NCBI RefSeq assembly: GCF_007671675.1
Contig: NZ_VCGW01000004.1
Span: 1-64,000 of the forward strand
Direction: 5' to 3'
Source: Marinobacter maritimus
Lineage (GTDB): Bacteria > Pseudomonadota > Gammaproteobacteria > Pseudomonadales > Oleiphilaceae
DNA length: 64,000 nt
Under the pieces are notes generated by a model. The model had not been told where the DNA came from, searched no databases, and saw only the letters and a list, made by a program, of their open reading frames with translations. Shown one piece after another: positions 19,103 to 27,158 of the stretch. Positions within the stretch are counted from its first letter, which is position 1; each line of letters opens with the position of its first letter. Position numbers and translations under genes: made by a program.

Positions 19103-19234
19103 AGTAACTTCCTTGCGAATGGACAATTGGCGTTATTGGGTTCGGACGTCAGTATGCCATATAGATTTGGCGGGGTTTATAACGGTATGCGATCAAGGCA
19201 TGCCGGAAAATAATTTGGACTCGACAATAGCCAG

Positions 19235-19669
19235 CTACCGCCTTGACGGGGCGACGGAGTCCGAGTCCGGGAAGAGGGTGTCGTAGCACCAGGTGAACAC
19301 AAAGGCGTACACGAGATAGAACAGCGCGAACGAAATATCCAACACGAGCGCCTTCAGCAACTCGATGTCCATCCACCAGGCAATAATCGGAAGGAAGGCC
19401 GTCAGCAGGCCTAGCTCAAAACTGAATGCGTGCAGCAAACGAAGTTTGAAGGATTTGCGTGTTGAGCCCGTCAACCGTTTTAGCGTGTGGTCAAAGCCCA
19501 GATTGAAGATGTAGTTCCACACAGTGGCCAAGGTTGCGCCAATGAGCCCGAGCACGCCGGTTTTTTCAAGAGAATAACCAAAGGCAAAGGCCGCAAGGGG
19601 AACGGAAATCAGCAGGCCAATAATTTCGAAGGAAACCGCTTGGCGGATTCTGTCGCCAGTCGTTCTCAT
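19235..19669 (-). CDS. PACE-family multidrug/biocide efflux protein
   Basis: A 144-residue protein with four membrane helices arranged as two tandem bacterial transmembrane pair (BTP) repeats, starting RTTGDRIRQAVSFEIIG and FKLRLLHAFSFELG. This is the layout of AceI-type PACE transporters, which export chlorhexidine, acriflavine or short-chain diamines. The conserved Glu in each repeat's first helix (FEIIG and FELG) is present. Start ATG 19669 was chosen because the repeat begins there and the upstream frame runs into the tRNA-Met region. A terminator and tRNA-Met lie upstream. Confidence 0.85.
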   Translation of the reverse strand: MRTTGDRIRQAVSFEIIGLLISVPLAAFAFGYSLEKTGVLGLIGATLATVWNYIFNLGFDHTLKRLTGSTRKSFKLRLLHAFSFELGLLTAFLPIIAWWMDIELLKALVLDISFALFYLVYAFVFTWCYDTLFPDSDSVAPSRR

Positions 19670-19716
19670 GAGGTCTCTCCCCAGAGGCAGGGCGCAGAAG
19701 GTTTCGTTGCCCGGAA

Positions 19717-19750
19717 ATAAAAAAAGGCCGCGACGTGAATCGCGGCCTTT
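19717..19750 (-). terminator. Terminator of tRNA-Met
   Basis: The 10-bp perfect stem AAAGGCCGCG/CGCGGCCTTT with an 8-nt loop is followed on the minus strand by a run of T. It sits 10 bp after the tRNA 3' end. Confidence 0.85.
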
Positions 19751-19759
19751 CTCGAATAA

Positions 19760-19836
19760 TGGTAGCAAGGGGCGGAGTTGAACCGCCGACCCCAGCATTA
19801 TGAGTGCTGTGCTCTAACCAACTGAGCTACCTTGCC
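19760..19836 (-). tRNA. tRNA-Met (CAT, elongator)
   Basis: A 77-nt cloverleaf on the minus strand. Acceptor GGCAAGG pairs with CCTTGCT (terminal G-U), followed by discriminator A and an encoded CCA. D-arm is AGCTCAGTTGGTTAGAGC, anticodon loop CTCATAA and T-loop GGTTCAACTCC. A paired first base and the sequence match elongator, not initiator, tRNA-Met. Confidence 0.95.
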
Positions 19837-20021
19837 ATCGCTTCACCAAAGGAAGCGGCGCGTATATTATGTACGGAGGGTCAAAGTGTCAAGAGCTGGC
19901 CGGTAAATCTGATCGAGGAACGCTTTCCGTATGTGTGCTATCTTCCTTTAAATTCTTTTGAAACATGGCGTTGAAGCGCTCTCCGGATTTCAGGCCGCCC
20001 CCTTGGGAAATAGGATTTACC

Positions 20022-20297
20022 ATGGTTGAAGACCGCACAGACAGCCCCCTGACCTTAAAATTCGGGCATGAGGAACTGATCATTCGCCGCCGCTACGAGT
20101 TGATCAGCATCGTTAACGACTTCTTCATTGCTATCTGGTTTCTTCTGGGCAGCATCCTGTTCCTGTATCCGGAATACGAAAAAGCGGCCATCTGGATGTT
20201 CATTATTGGCAGTTTCCAGTTTCTGGTTCGCCCCACCATCCGGCTGATCAGCCACATCCACCTGCAGCGGATACCGTCGAGCAACTGGGAAAGCTAG
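20022..20297 (+). CDS. YrhK-like small membrane protein
   Basis: A 91-residue protein with two hydrophobic helices (residues about 32-48 and 56-70) in the pattern of the YrhK domain: RRRYELISIVNDFFIAIWFLLG, then LYPEYEKAAIWMFIIGS and RPTIRLISHIH, each read separately. Function unknown. ATG 20022 is favoured over an in-frame ATG at 19965 because AGGA lies 6 bp before it. It stands between tRNA-Met and the recombinase remnant. Confidence 0.7.
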   Translation: MVEDRTDSPLTLKFGHEELIIRRRYELISIVNDFFIAIWFLLGSILFLYPEYEKAAIWMFIIGSFQFLVRPTIRLISHIHLQRIPSSNWES

Positions 20298-20545
20298 AAA
20301 CCGTCATCGACAGAGCTGCGGACACCGAACCCGCTTTTGCGAACAGCGTGGGTGTAAAATTCGGTGAAGCGCGTTCTGTTAGTTTGCCGTACCGCGAGGT
20401 GCGACAAAAATCGCTTCGCCTCCTTTGCCGAGCAGACAGAAGGATGTTGCATATCATGAAAACGGATGAAGCGTTTGACCCAGTGACAGTGGGCCTGTTT
20501 GGTTTTGCAGGACAGCCCATTGAGCTCGACTCGCCGTAATTGCAT
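20294..20545 (-). pseudogene. Remnant of a tyrosine recombinase, integron-integrase-like
   Basis: Only the N-terminal core-binding part is left. Residues 14-53 of this frame (pieces KTKQAHCHWVKRFIRFH, MQHPS and KRFLSHLAVR) match the SAM-like domain that opens IntI-type integrases (consensus like RTEQAYVHWIKRFI...HP...FLSHLAV). After about position 20387 similarity stops and the frame ends 30 codons later; the catalytic Arg-His-Arg-Tyr domain is absent in all frames nearby. The rest of the gap up to 20711 holds nothing else I recognise. It could instead derive from another short phage-type integrase, but the spacing of the motifs favours IntI. Confidence 0.6.
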
Positions 20546-20711
20546 GGCGAGAAACGGAACAATTCGACAATTGTCGAAAAACTTCGTAATTTTCGGCTGG
20601 ACAACTTACAACCTTGTGAAAAATATGGAATATTCAACGAGTAGCGATGGTAAATAGGCGTATATTGATAGATGTCATTTGTTGCTGAATTAGCGGTTAT
20701 GTTCTCGGAAA

Positions 20712-21413
20712 ATGGAGTTGAAATTGACCAAAACGTTTTTGCTTGATACCTGGTTATTTTTTAGATCTAATTTTAATTATATTATTCTGATAGTGTTTCC
20801 ATTCACTATACCGTTAGAAATTTTTTCGTTCGTCTACTATGAATTTTTAGCCGAGGCTGAAGGTGGATTGGCACCATTTATCCCTGAGCTTTTCTATTTG
20901 TTTTTTTACCCGATCTTCAATGCAGCCTTAGTGTTTTTTGTGGCTTCCGTCATTAAGGGGCGATCTATAACTGCTACCCAAGCATGGGGGCTCGGTATAA
21001 AGTATTGGCCGTCGTATTTTGTATTGACGGTTATTTTGATTTTAGTGGTTGGTTTTGGGTTCGCAATTTTTATATTTCCAGGCCTGATTTTGGCTGCGCG
21101 GCTTGCCTTTTCTGAATTTGATCTATTAATAAAAAACGAAAGCGTTGGGCAAAGCCTGAAATCAAGCTGGAAATCAAGTAAAGAGTATTTTTGGGTTCTG
21201 CTGAATGGAGGGTTGGTAATAACTTTTGTTATTTATGCGCCTTATTTCCTGATCTTTTCTATTCTCAGCGAAATTGGCTTGTACTCAGAAATTTTGTATC
21301 TAATTCTTAGTATCATCGAGTCCGCGTTGATGGCTTTATATACGATATATGCCTTTAGGGTTTACGACTTTTCTAATCAACAACACAACAAACAACGAAA
21401 GGCGGATGCGTGA
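20712..21413 (+). CDS. YciC/UPF0259-like membrane protein, AT-rich
   Basis: A 233-residue hydrophobic protein with about six membrane helices. The middle (residues 130-165) has a proline/glycine-containing helix FIFPGLILAARLAF followed by a soluble loop with repeated Ser/Lys (SVGQSLKSSWKSSKEYFW), the pattern of YciC/UPF0259 and related GPDPase-membrane-domain proteins. Function unknown. Its DNA is much richer in A and T (many TTT, ATA and AAA codons) than all neighbours, a sign of foreign origin. It begins shortly after the recombinase remnant, on the side where integron cassettes would lie. Confidence 0.65.
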   Translation: MELKLTKTFLLDTWLFFRSNFNYIILIVFPFTIPLEIFSFVYYEFLAEAEGGLAPFIPELFYLFFYPIFNAALVFFVASVIKGRSITATQAWGLGIKYWPSYFVLTVILILVVGFGFAIFIFPGLILAARLAFSEFDLLIKNESVGQSLKSSWKSSKEYFWVLLNGGLVITFVIYAPYFLIFSILSEIGLYSEILYLILSIIESALMALYTIYAFRVYDFSNQQHNKQRKADA

Positions 21414-21447
21414 TACGCGCCGCCTAGTTCTACGTTATAAACTACAT

Positions 21448-21467
21448 TGCCGCCCGTGCTGGCGGCA
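21448..21467. terminator. Small hairpin between convergent genes
   Basis: A perfect 7-bp stem TGCCGCC/GGCGGCA with a 6-nt loop lies between the convergent YciC-like and TetR genes. It has no strong T run on either side. Confidence 0.3.
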
Positions 21468-21532
21468 TTAAAGCCTCTGGTTGCCCGAGTACCATCAGCA
21501 AGGTTGGTCCAAAGATTCACATCTCACTCCAT

Positions 21533-22192
21533 TCAACTGTCACGATGGTAAATACCGTCAATCAGTGACAACAGAATTGCTTTGTGTCGTGGAAGGTTCG
21601 TCACAGTATCTTTAGCAGCCACAAGGTTTCCATCAAGTCGCATGCTTATGTAGCCGTGAATCATTGACCATATCGCAATTGCATCTGTTTCGATGTCCAC
21701 GCGGTGGTTTGCATGATCTTGTCGCAGCAATGAAAGCAGGGCGGAATAGACTCGCTCCATTTCCTTGGCTATAACTGGATCGTCCTGATCGATCAGCTGG
21801 CGTTGCCAGAGGAGCTGATAGCGATTGGGGGTGTCGAAGGCAAACTGGAAACAGGTTTCAGCGAAGGCCTGAATGGCCTGTTCTGGTTTATCTGATAAAC
21901 CGGTTATCGCTTTTACGGTTAGATCAGCCAGGTTGGCAAAAACTACCGCAGCGATGGCGGTCAGCAGTGCTTGCTTTGTTGGGAAGTGATTGGCGGGGGC
22001 TGAATGGGCCACGCCGGTATTGCGTGCTACGGCGCGAATAGTGACGCCCTCAACTCCTTGAGTATCGAGCAGCGCTAATCCTTCTCGAAGCAGCTCTATC
22101 CTCAGATCGCCGTGCTTTTGCCCCGCGGTACGTTTCTGTTTCGTTTTCAAATTGACACCGTCCATATCACTCAATAAACTGACACTGTCCAT
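21533..22192 (-). CDS. TetR-family transcription regulator
   Basis: A 219-residue one-component regulator. The N-terminal helix-turn-helix covers about residues 30-75 (RIELLREGLALLDTQG, VTIRAVARNTGVAHSAPANHFPTK in pieces), followed by a helical ligand domain of the TetR_C type (ELLWQRQL region, AIWSMIHGYISMRL). Residues 1 and 10 are both Met, and the DNA encoding residues 1-10 contains two operator-like repeats and a promoter for the opposite gene, so translation may start at 22165 or later. It is divergent from the MAPEG gene, a likely target. Confidence 0.85.
   Translation of the reverse strand: MDSVSLLSDMDGVNLKTKQKRTAGQKHGDLRIELLREGLALLDTQGVEGVTIRAVARNTGVAHSAPANHFPTKQALLTAIAAVVFANLADLTVKAITGLSDKPEQAIQAFAETCFQFAFDTPNRYQLLWQRQLIDQDDPVIAKEMERVYSALLSLLRQDHANHRVDIETDAIAIWSMIHGYISMRLDGNLVAAKDTVTNLPRHKAILLSLIDGIYHRDS
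22152..22192 (+). promoter_or_regulatory. Promoter and paired operator-like repeats between TetR and MAPEG genes
   Basis: TTGACA (22152-22157) and TAAACT (22175-22180) at 17-bp spacing form a good sigma-70 promoter directed at the MAPEG gene. Two similar 14-mers, TTGACACCGTCCAT (22152-22165) and CTGACACTGTCCAT (22179-22192), lie exactly 27 bp apart and cover both promoter elements; the second contains the palindrome GACAcTGTC. Repression by the divergent TetR protein is inferred. Confidence 0.55.
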
Positions 22193-22247
22193 TTTAACGC
22201 CTCAAGCTGGTTGTTCTACTAACTTCTAAACAATAAAGAGAAATCCA

Positions 22248-22685
22248 ATGAACTCAAACCACATCATTTGGCCTGTGCTAGCGCAAGTTTTTCTGACCCT
22301 GATCATGCTCATTATGCTTGGAGCGAGAAAGGCCAAGGCAGTAAAGGCCGGTGAAGTAAATCGGAAACAGGCGGCATTGAACAATCGAGTATGGCCGGAA
22401 GATGTGGTCAAGGTCTCCAACAACATTGCCAACCAATTTGAAGTGCCGGTGTTGTTCTACGTGTTATGTTTGGTGCTCTACAGCATTAATGCCGCAGGCG
22501 TGGTCGCCTTGGTTTTGGCATGGCTTTTCGTGGTGAGCCGATTCGCTCACGCCTACGTGCATATTGGTTCCAATTATGTCCCAATGAGATTCCGGCTGTA
22601 CCTTGTTGGGTGTTTGGTATTGATTGCAATGCTTATACTGGTAGCCTGGAAGCTCGCAACGCTCGGCCCATTGGCCTCTAACTGA
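22248..22685 (+). CDS. MAPEG-family membrane protein
   Basis: A 145-residue protein with four membrane helices, of the MAPEG superfamily (membrane-associated proteins in eicosanoid and glutathione metabolism). It shows the family pattern of an N-terminal helix, a basic loop (RVWPEDVVKVSNNIANQFEVPVLFY in pieces) with the conserved N-x-x-NQFE-P-like segment, and helix 3 ending SRFAHAYVHIGSN. Bacterial members may act as glutathione transferases; the substrate is unknown. It is transcribed divergently from the TetR gene and probably controlled by it. Confidence 0.82.
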   Translation: MNSNHIIWPVLAQVFLTLIMLIMLGARKAKAVKAGEVNRKQAALNNRVWPEDVVKVSNNIANQFEVPVLFYVLCLVLYSINAAGVVALVLAWLFVVSRFAHAYVHIGSNYVPMRFRLYLVGCLVLIAMLILVAWKLATLGPLASN

Positions 22686-22715
22686 TGCAAGACGCTAGCT
22701 CCCTATGGAGATGAA

Positions 22716-23114
22716 ATGTCTTTACAAGTGATCTCATCAGATGAACTCACACAGCGTTGCAGGCTGTCGGATGGCCGGCTAGTTGATATTGAAATTGATG
22801 ACACAGGTCTGGAAATAACGGTTACCGCTGTTAATGGTCCGAAACTTGGTTCAGTCGAATTGCGAGCCACAAAGTCCGGCCACTACTATTTGATGTGGAT
22901 GTACCTTGATCAGGATGGAGGCGCATTCAAAAGGTGCGGCATCGGGCGCCAAGCCCTGAAGTTTCATAATGAATCCTTCGGCAGCCTATTTACGGCCGCT
23001 CCAAATGATGGGCGGCAGCGAGACGATCGCAGCCACCTCACTGGCGATGCACGCGGTTTCATTCGGAAAATGAGGGATGAGGGCCTTGTTTTACCATCAG
23101 ATCCTTACCTGTAG
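22716..23114 (+). CDS. Unrecognised conserved-looking protein with a GNAT-like segment
   Basis: A 132-residue soluble protein. I do not recognise the family with certainty. The segment RCGIGRQALKFHNESFG (residues about 74-90) resembles the acetyl-CoA pyrophosphate-binding motif A of GNAT enzymes (Q/RxxGxG/A), with a preceding beta strand (HYYLMWMYLD). The C-terminal part (RDDRSHLTGDARGFIRKMRD) is polar. It is too short for a complete typical GNAT fold, so a divergent or partial acetyltransferase-like role is only a possibility. It lies 30 bp after the MAPEG gene. Confidence 0.5.
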   Translation: MSLQVISSDELTQRCRLSDGRLVDIEIDDTGLEITVTAVNGPKLGSVELRATKSGHYYLMWMYLDQDGGAFKRCGIGRQALKFHNESFGSLFTAAPNDGRQRDDRSHLTGDARGFIRKMRDEGLVLPSDPYL

Positions 23115-23219
23115 CCTGAGAGCCAAGAATTCACGGAATCTGCATCTGAACTGCAATTCGGTTCAGGTTCCCTTCACGCTGCTTGCTGCGGCTCAAGTGT
23201 TCATGATCATGATCTTCTT

Positions 23220-23918
23220 ATGAAGTCCAAAACCAGTCGCCTCGATCGTTTTGTTAGCCAGAATACTGATTTTTCGATTTCAGATACACGTTTGCTGGTT
23301 GCTCAAAAACGGATTCTTGTGGATGGCTTGCCGGCATATTCAGTCCAGCAAAAGGTTACGCAATTCACTCATGTTGTGCTGGATGGCAGGTGCCTGAAGA
23401 ATAACGATCCCGTTTATTTTATGCTGAATAAGCCCAAGGGTGTTGTTAGCGCGACCAAAGACCTCAAGCACCGTACCGTTTTGGACCTTATCCAGCACCC
23501 TCGAAAGAACGAACTGCACATCGTCGGGCGCCTGGACCTCAATACCACGGGGCTGGTTTTATTGACTAACGACGGCGCATGGTCGCGTTTGATCAGTTTG
23601 CCGGAGACAAAGCTCGCAAAGACTTATGAGGTTACTGTCTCCGAGCCGTTGATTGATGAGTACGTTGCGGTGTTTCGAGAGGGTATTTATTTTGCCTATG
23701 AAAACATCACAACTCAGCCCGCGTGTTTGGAGATTCTCTCCGAGTACACCGCCAGGCTCTCACTGGTTGAAGGCAAGTACCATCAGGTCAAGCGGATGTT
23801 TGGCTACTTTCGAAACGAAGTGTTGGCACTTCATCGGGTTTCTGTCGGGAATATATCTGTGGCTGGGCTTGGAGTGGGGGAGAGTAGGCCGCTGACTGAA
23901 AAAGAGCGCTGCTGTTGA
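23220..23918 (+). CDS. RsuA/RluB/E/F-family pseudouridine synthase
   Basis: A 232-residue RNA pseudouridine synthase. An N-terminal S4 RNA-binding domain (RLDRFVSQ; ISDTRLLVAQKRILVDG) is followed by the catalytic domain with the active-site aspartate in GRLDLNTTGL (Asp106) and the KTYEVTV and KYHQVKRMFG motifs. This subgroup modifies 16S U516 or 23S sites; the exact target cannot be told from sequence. The start at ATG 23220 follows a region without an obvious ribosome site. Confidence 0.88.
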   Translation: MKSKTSRLDRFVSQNTDFSISDTRLLVAQKRILVDGLPAYSVQQKVTQFTHVVLDGRCLKNNDPVYFMLNKPKGVVSATKDLKHRTVLDLIQHPRKNELHIVGRLDLNTTGLVLLTNDGAWSRLISLPETKLAKTYEVTVSEPLIDEYVAVFREGIYFAYENITTQPACLEILSEYTARLSLVEGKYHQVKRMFGYFRNEVLALHRVSVGNISVAGLGVGESRPLTEKERCC

Positions 23919-24006
23919 GTAAGGTACTTGTCGGTTCAGTAGCCGGTTGGCGTGTTAGTGTGTTGGTTCAGAAATTCTTACCTTATTATCTGCTGGGAGG
24001 CTTGCC

Positions 24007-24456
24007 ATGAATTTGGCGATTGCACTGCACGCGTTATCTGCGGTTGTCTGGGTTGGCGGTATGTTCTTCGCCTATATGGCGTTGCGCCCTGCTGTGGTTG
24101 AGGTGGTGGAGGCTTCCCGGCGCGGTGGGCTCTGGTGTCAGACGCTGACCCGGTTTTTTCGTTGGGTCTGGCTGGCGATTGCGTTATTGCTGGTGACCGG
24201 TTACTGGATGATTTTCAACGTGTTTGGCGGCATGGCTGGAGCGGGCTGGCACGTTCATGTGATGCAAGCTCTTGGCCTGATCATGATGCTCCTGTTCTTC
24301 CATGTTTACTTCGCCCCTTTTCGCAGGTTGAAGCACGCGGTTGCCGAGAAGAATCCCGAACAAGGCGCTCGTTGCGTAGGCCAGATCCGCAGGTTGGTGG
24401 GTATCAATCTGATCATCGGTCTTGTGGTGGTTGTGATTGGAGCAGGTGGGCGCTGA
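24007..24456 (+). CDS. CopD-family/DUF-type four-helix membrane protein
   Basis: A 149-residue protein with four membrane helices. The first helix (ALHALSAVVWVGGMFFAYM) and third helix (HVHVMQALGLIMMLLFFHVYF) carry histidines as in the CopD domain of copper-import proteins, which may bind heme or copper. Stand-alone members of this kind are common in marine gammaproteobacteria and have no firm function. GGGAGG precedes the ATG. Confidence 0.7.
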   Translation: MNLAIALHALSAVVWVGGMFFAYMALRPAVVEVVEASRRGGLWCQTLTRFFRWVWLAIALLLVTGYWMIFNVFGGMAGAGWHVHVMQALGLIMMLLFFHVYFAPFRRLKHAVAEKNPEQGARCVGQIRRLVGINLIIGLVVVVIGAGGR

Positions 24457-24461
24457 TGGTT

Positions 24462-24489
24462 AGCCCCTCCTTTCAATGAAGGAGGGGCT
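24462..24489. terminator. Bidirectional hairpin between CopD-like gene and ychF
   Basis: A perfect 11-bp stem AGCCCCTCCTT/AAGGAGGGGCT with a 6-nt loop lies between two convergent genes. T runs on either side are short. Confidence 0.55.
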
Positions 24490-24503
24490 GGACGGGCACT
24501 GAA

Positions 24504-25595
24504 TTAAACGTTAAACCGGAAGTGGATCACGTCGCCATCCTTAACAATGTATTCCTTGCCTTCAAGGCGCCATTTCCCGGCTTCTTTGGATCCGGCTTCG
24601 CCGTTGTACTTCACGAAATCGTCGTACCCGATGATTTCCGCACGGATGAAGCCGCGCTCAAAGTCGGTGTGGATGACGGCGGCGGCCTGTGGAGCAGTCG
24701 CGCCTATTCTCACAGTCCAGGCCCGTACTTCTTTTACGCCGGCTGTGAAGTAGGTCTGTAGGCCCAGCAAGCTGTAACCGGCGCGGATAACGCGATCAAG
24801 CCCCGGCTCGTCCATGCCCATTTCACTCAGGAACATGCTTTTTTCGTCGTCTTCGAGCTCGGAGATTTCCGATTCGATTTTGTTGCAGATGGGAACGACA
24901 ACTGCGTTCTCGGTTTCTGCAATCTCGCGCACGGTATCCAGGTATGGATTGTTTTCGAAGCCGTCTTCGCTCACGTTGGCGATGTACATGGTTGGCTTGA
25001 TGGTTAGCAGGCAGAGTTCGCGGATCAGCAGCAGTTCGTCTTTATCCAGCCCCATACCGCGCACGGGCTTGCCTTCGTTCAGTACGGGCAGCAAGCGTTC
25101 AAAGATTTCGATCTGGGCTTTTGCTTCTTTGTCACCGCCTTTGGCAATCCGCTGAACACGCTTGATGGCCTTTTCAACAGTATCCATGTCGGCCAGTGCA
25201 AGTTCGGTATTGATGATCTCGATATCGGCTGCGGGATCAATTTTATTGGCAACGTGAATAACGTTGGGGTCGTCAAAGCAGCGTACTACGTGAGCGATGG
25301 CTTCGGTCTGGCGAATGTTGGCCAGAAACTGGTTGCCCAAGCCTTCGCCTTTGGATGCGCCCGCGACCAGGCCGGCGATATCTACAAATTCCATGGTCGT
25401 GGGCACGGTGCGCTGCGGTTTAACGATTTCCGCCAGTTTATCAAGCCGGGGGTCGGGCATGGCGACTACGCCTGCGTTCGGCTCGATGGTGCAGAACGGG
25501 AAGTTTTCCGCGCCGATGCCTGCCTTGGTCAATGCGTTGAACAGGGTGGATTTGCCGACGTTTGGTAGGCCGACGATGCCGCAGTTAAAACCCAT
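24504..25595 (-). CDS. ychF: Redox-responsive Obg-family ATPase YchF
   Basis: P-loop protein of the Obg family that prefers ATP and is tied to ribosome function and oxidative-stress control. The 363 residues have Walker A GLPNVGKS (9-16), the G3 region DIAGLV, the changed G4 motif NVSE (in place of NKxD, explaining ATP preference), a coiled-coil insert and a C-terminal TGS-like domain ([31 protein letters not shown]). It follows pth on the minus strand, the classic pth-ychF pair. Confidence 0.97.
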   Translation of the reverse strand: MGFNCGIVGLPNVGKSTLFNALTKAGIGAENFPFCTIEPNAGVVAMPDPRLDKLAEIVKPQRTVPTTMEFVDIAGLVAGASKGEGLGNQFLANIRQTEAIAHVVRCFDDPNVIHVANKIDPAADIEIINTELALADMDTVEKAIKRVQRIAKGGDKEAKAQIEIFERLLPVLNEGKPVRGMGLDKDELLLIRELCLLTIKPTMYIANVSEDGFENNPYLDTVREIAETENAVVVPICNKIESEISELEDDEKSMFLSEMGMDEPGLDRVIRAGYSLLGLQTYFTAGVKEVRAWTVRIGATAPQAAAVIHTDFERGFIRAEIIGYDDFVKYNGEAGSKEAGKWRLEGKEYIVKDGDVIHFRFNV

Positions 25596-25709
25596 GGAAT
25601 GCCTCTGGTGGTACGGGGAAGTTTGGGCGGATTATACCGGTGTCCGGCAGAGTGTGCGAGTAAGGGATATCAGGGGTGGCGCTTTGGCTCGGAGTGTAAT
25701 CGTGAAGGG

Positions 25710-26303
25710 TCAGGCGATGGTGGGTTTGAAGCTGTGCAAACGGTTCATTGCGGCAGCAAGATTGCCAGAGGCAGCATCGGGCAGAACCCGCATGGTTTCG
25801 TCGAATACTGCGTTCAGATCTTCTGTTTCACGCTTGCCCAGGCGGCCCAGTACGTAACCGGTGACCTTGCGGCTGTCGCCAGGGTGTCCGATACCAATGC
25901 GCAGTCTCTGGAACTCATTGGTGCCAAGATGGGCGATGGAGTCTCTCAGGCCGTTGTGCCCGCCGTGGCCTCCGCCTTTTTTAAGCTTGGCAGTGCCGGG
26001 GGGAAGGTCGAGCTCGTCGTGAGCGATCAGTATCTGGCCGGGGGGTATCTTGAAGAAGTCAGCGAGGGCTTTTACGGACAAGCCGCTGCGATTCATGAAG
26101 GTAGCGGGGTTCAGCAGGTGAAGCTCAAGGCCTTGCCACTGAATGCGGGCGTAGTGCCCATGGTACTTCTTTTCGGGGCGGAGCGACTGGCCCGCATGGC
26201 GGGCCAGTGCTTCGACGAAGAGTGCGCCGGCATTATGGCGGGTATTCTCATATTCGGGACCGGGATTGCCCAGTCCAACCACCATGACAATATCCTGTAC
26301 CAT
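25710..26303 (-). CDS. pth: Peptidyl-tRNA hydrolase
   Basis: Releases peptides from peptidyl-tRNA that drops off the ribosome. The 197 residues show [19 protein letters not shown] with Asn13 and His23, and the catalytic Asp96 in [11 protein letters not shown], followed by [19 protein letters not shown] lies upstream of ATG 26303. It sits between rplY and ychF, the usual order. Confidence 0.97.
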   Translation of the reverse strand: MVQDIVMVVGLGNPGPEYENTRHNAGALFVEALARHAGQSLRPEKKYHGHYARIQWQGLELHLLNPATFMNRSGLSVKALADFFKIPPGQILIAHDELDLPPGTAKLKKGGGHGGHNGLRDSIAHLGTNEFQRLRIGIGHPGDSRKVTGYVLGRLGKRETEDLNAVFDETMRVLPDAASGNLAAAMNRLHSFKPTIA

Positions 26304-26324
26304 CTGCCAACGCCTCCGGAGTTA

Positions 26325-26972
26325 TTACTCCTTTTCTTCGCCTTCTTCGCCTTCTGCTGCTTCGTCTTCTGCATCGTCAGCCTTGACGCCTTTCGGCTTG
26401 CTGACAGACACAACAGCGTGATCGTGCTCTGCACCGTGCTGCAGGGCAGGAATACGAACACCTTTCGGCAGTTTCAGGTCGCTCATGTGAACAATCTGGT
26501 CCATCTCTACATCGATCATGTCGATTTCGATGAACTCCGGCAGGTTTTGCGGCAGACAAGCTACCTCAACCTCGGTCATCAGACGGAACGCAACGCCACC
26601 AAAGGTCTTGATCGCAGGAGCCGCGTCTTCGTTCACCAGGTGCAGCGGAACGTGAACAAAGATTTCCTGGTCCTTCTCCACGCGCTGAAAATCGGCGTGA
26701 GTCAGCAGCAGCTTGTACGGGTGCCGCTGAAGGTCCTTCATGATCACGCTCTCTTTCTTGCCATTCAGTTCGATGGTCAGGATGTGAGAGAAGAAGGCTT
26801 CGTTTTCCAGAGCTTTTTTCAGCTCGTTGTGCCAAATGGAAATCGGAGTGGCTTCTTTGCCGGCACCGTAAATGATGGCCGGAATCTTACGCTCTTCGCG
26901 ACGCAGGCGGCGGCTCGCACCTCTCCCCTTGTCGTCACGAGGAAATGCTTCAATAACAAAGTCCTGAGACAT
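26325..26972 (-). CDS. rplY: 50S ribosomal protein L25 / general stress protein Ctc
   Basis: 5S rRNA-binding protein. The 215-residue long form has the L25 domain (FVIEAFPRDDKGRGASRRLRR; IIYGAGKEATPI) and the C-terminal beta (TL5/Ctc) domain ending in an acidic tail (EDEAAEGEEGEEKE). ATG 26972 was chosen over an in-frame start 7 codons upstream because GAGG precedes it and the family N-terminus is MSQDF-like. Confidence 0.95.
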   Translation of the reverse strand: MSQDFVIEAFPRDDKGRGASRRLRREERKIPAIIYGAGKEATPISIWHNELKKALENEAFFSHILTIELNGKKESVIMKDLQRHPYKLLLTHADFQRVEKDQEIFVHVPLHLVNEDAAPAIKTFGGVAFRLMTEVEVACLPQNLPEFIEIDMIDVEMDQIVHMSDLKLPKGVRIPALQHGAEHDHAVVSVSKPKGVKADDAEDEAAEGEEGEEKE

Positions 26973-27061
26973 GGTTTGTACCTCAATCGTCACCTGAACT
27001 GCCCGCGACCAGGCGTTGGGACAGGTGATGTTTTCGAAAAGCCGGATGTTTCCGGCTTACT

Positions 27062-27095
27062 AAAAGAGTCGGGAGCCTGATCAGGCTCCCGACTC
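27062..27095 (-). terminator. Strong palindromic terminator between prs and rplY
   Basis: A 30-bp perfect palindrome (27066-27095; 12-bp stem GAGTCGGGAGCC with loop TGATCA that is itself self-complementary) is followed on the minus strand by TTTT. A second, 8-bp hairpin lies at 27039-27058. They separate the prs transcript from rplY. Confidence 0.75.
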
Positions 27096-27158
27096 GGTAT
27101 CTTTATGACAGCTTCTGGTAACTTGCTGTTTTTCCGAGTATTACGGCGTTCCGTTTAC

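Noticed and set aside
19103..19234. SAM-type riboswitch upstream of metY
   Set aside because: The 130-bp leader does not show recognisable conserved helices; only a ribosome site is clear.
20690..21480. attC/attI-like recombination sites around the AT-rich gene
   Set aside because: Short matches such as GTTATGT and GTTATAA appear near both ends, but they do not fit the GTTRRRY core or form the needed paired simple sites, so no cassette boundary is claimed.
25599..27080. 493-codon plus-strand frame across pth and rplY
   Set aside because: Both pth and rplY on the minus strand are unambiguous and this frame only reads their complement.
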